Source: Ruegeria sp. PrR005 (GTDB lineage: Bacteria; Pseudomonadota; Alphaproteobacteria; Rhodobacterales; Rhodobacteraceae). Taken from it: DNA of 64,000 nt. How positions within the stretch are numbered: position 1 is the first letter of the stretch; the number at the start of each line of letters is the position of its first letter. The notes under the pieces were generated by a model, which saw only the letters and a program-made list of their open reading frames with translations, searched no databases and was not told where the DNA came from. This document shows positions 63,572 through 64,000 of the stretch, piece after piece. Where the stretch lies: positions 372,001 to 436,000 of the forward strand of contig NZ_JAAGOX010000011.1 in NCBI RefSeq assembly GCF_010500245.1, given 5' to 3'. The translations under genes and the position numbers were made by a program.

Positions 63572-64000
63572 TCAAACCACGTAGTTTTCCTGACCGGCCT
63601 CGCGCCCCCGGTTCAGAACGACACCCACCAGCGGGACATCCACGCCCAGCACCTGCTCGCACCGGCGCACATGTTCGGATGTCGTCATGGTGCCGTCAGC
63701 CACCAGCAGGACGCCATCGACACTGCCGACAAAGGCCGCCAGATCGTCATGCGCCAGCACCGCCGGCATGTCGCACAGGATCACGTCCGGCTTCAGTTCC
63801 TCTTGTATCTCGTCCAGCACCTCTCCGGCCACCTGCGAATGCAAGAGCTCCGAGGCATCGCGCACCGGCCCGGCCCCCAGGCCCAGGGCCAGCGTGTCGC
63901 CGCAGCGGAACAGATGATCCAGATACGAGGTCTCGCGGCGCAGGAGGCCGCGCATGTCATCCTTTGCCGGCATGTCCAGTGCAGCGGCAATGCCGGGGTC
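63572..64000 (-). CDS. CpsD/CapB-type tyrosine-protein kinase, C-terminal part
   Basis: The last 142 residues of a MinD-like ATPase of the bacterial tyrosine kinase family that drives exopolysaccharide export; the 5' part lies beyond the window. The visible part has RGLLRRETSYLDHLF and the Walker B-like DVILCDMPAVLAHDDLAAF. It also has LLVADGTMTTSEHVRR and VGVVLNRG. The C-terminus has a single Tyr (QENYVV) rather than the Tyr cluster of typical kinases, so autophosphorylation may be weak or absent. It is followed 96 bases later on the same strand by the wzz-type gene, its usual partner. Confidence 0.85.
   Translation of the reverse strand, partial: DPGIAAALDMPAKDDMRGLLRRETSYLDHLFRCGDTLALGLGAGPVRDASELLHSQVAGEVLDEIQEELKPDVILCDMPAVLAHDDLAAFVGSVDGVLLVADGTMTTSEHVRRCEQVLGVDVPLVGVVLNRGREAGQENYVV

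Noticed and set aside
1-64000. tRNA genes, CRISPR arrays, transposases or prophage genes
   Set aside because: I looked for cloverleaf-type sequence, regularly spaced direct repeats, and recombinase or transposase motifs and found none I could support.

Overview
The window reads as chromosomal DNA of a high-GC alphaproteobacterium, most likely Rhodobacteraceae (Roseobacter group). This rests on codon and GC use, a fused PuuE/OHCU-decarboxylase, a PuuD-type urate hydroxylase with a cytochrome c tail, an adjacent tamA-tamB pair, a ROK-type XylR next to a xylose ABC system, and short GC-rich intergenic repeats. I see no tRNA, rRNA, CRISPR array, insertion sequence or prophage.

Layout. (1) 1-1837: the start of truA, a decayed surface-antigen-like gene, a small cupin, and an intact exported paralogue of the decayed gene. 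(2) 1838-14249: purine ring catabolism. puuD (urate oxidation), hiuH, a puuE/uraD fusion, allA, allE, a purine permease and a LysR regulator cover urate to glyoxylate and urea, except the allantoate amidohydrolase step. About 5 kb of other genes (hydrolase-cyclase fusion, AraC regulator with aldo/keto reductase, small exported protein, GAPDH) separate allE from the rest. (3) 14417-20313: tamA-tamB, outer-membrane protein and autotransporter assembly. (4) 20318-22108: a gamma-glutamyltransferase family gene. (5) 22175-35321: a xylose regulon. It holds a Gfo/Idh oxidoreductase, glucokinase, and ABC genes xylG/H/F on the minus strand; then divergent xylR and a CRTAC1 protein; then the minus-strand operon xylB-xylA-galM-cytochrome c peroxidase. 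Two matching 23-bp inverted repeats, upstream of xylF and of xylB, are probably the XylR operators. (6) 35537-64000 (window end): a surface-polysaccharide locus with glycosyltransferases, a CpsF-type transferase, Wzy-like, Wzx-like and Wzz-like proteins and a tyrosine-kinase-type protein. Embedded in it is a 17-kb same-strand operon (42359-59414) encoding a type I polyketide synthase, a glycosyltransferase, an unusual NRPS, a phosphopantetheinyl transferase, two SGNH-type proteins (one fused to a glycoside-hydrolase-like domain) and another glycosyltransferase.

Region 6 is the best candidate for an undescribed system. Its gene order suggests that a polyketide and an activated, oxidised and possibly formylated amino acid are made in step with, and may decorate, an exported polysaccharide or glycolipid. 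The NRPS is built as formyltransferase, condensation domain lacking its catalytic motif, adenylation domain split by a luciferase-like monooxygenase, then carrier protein, with no thioesterase. The PKS carries its ketoreductase before its dehydratase and has its own thioesterase. The chemical product cannot be read from the sequence.
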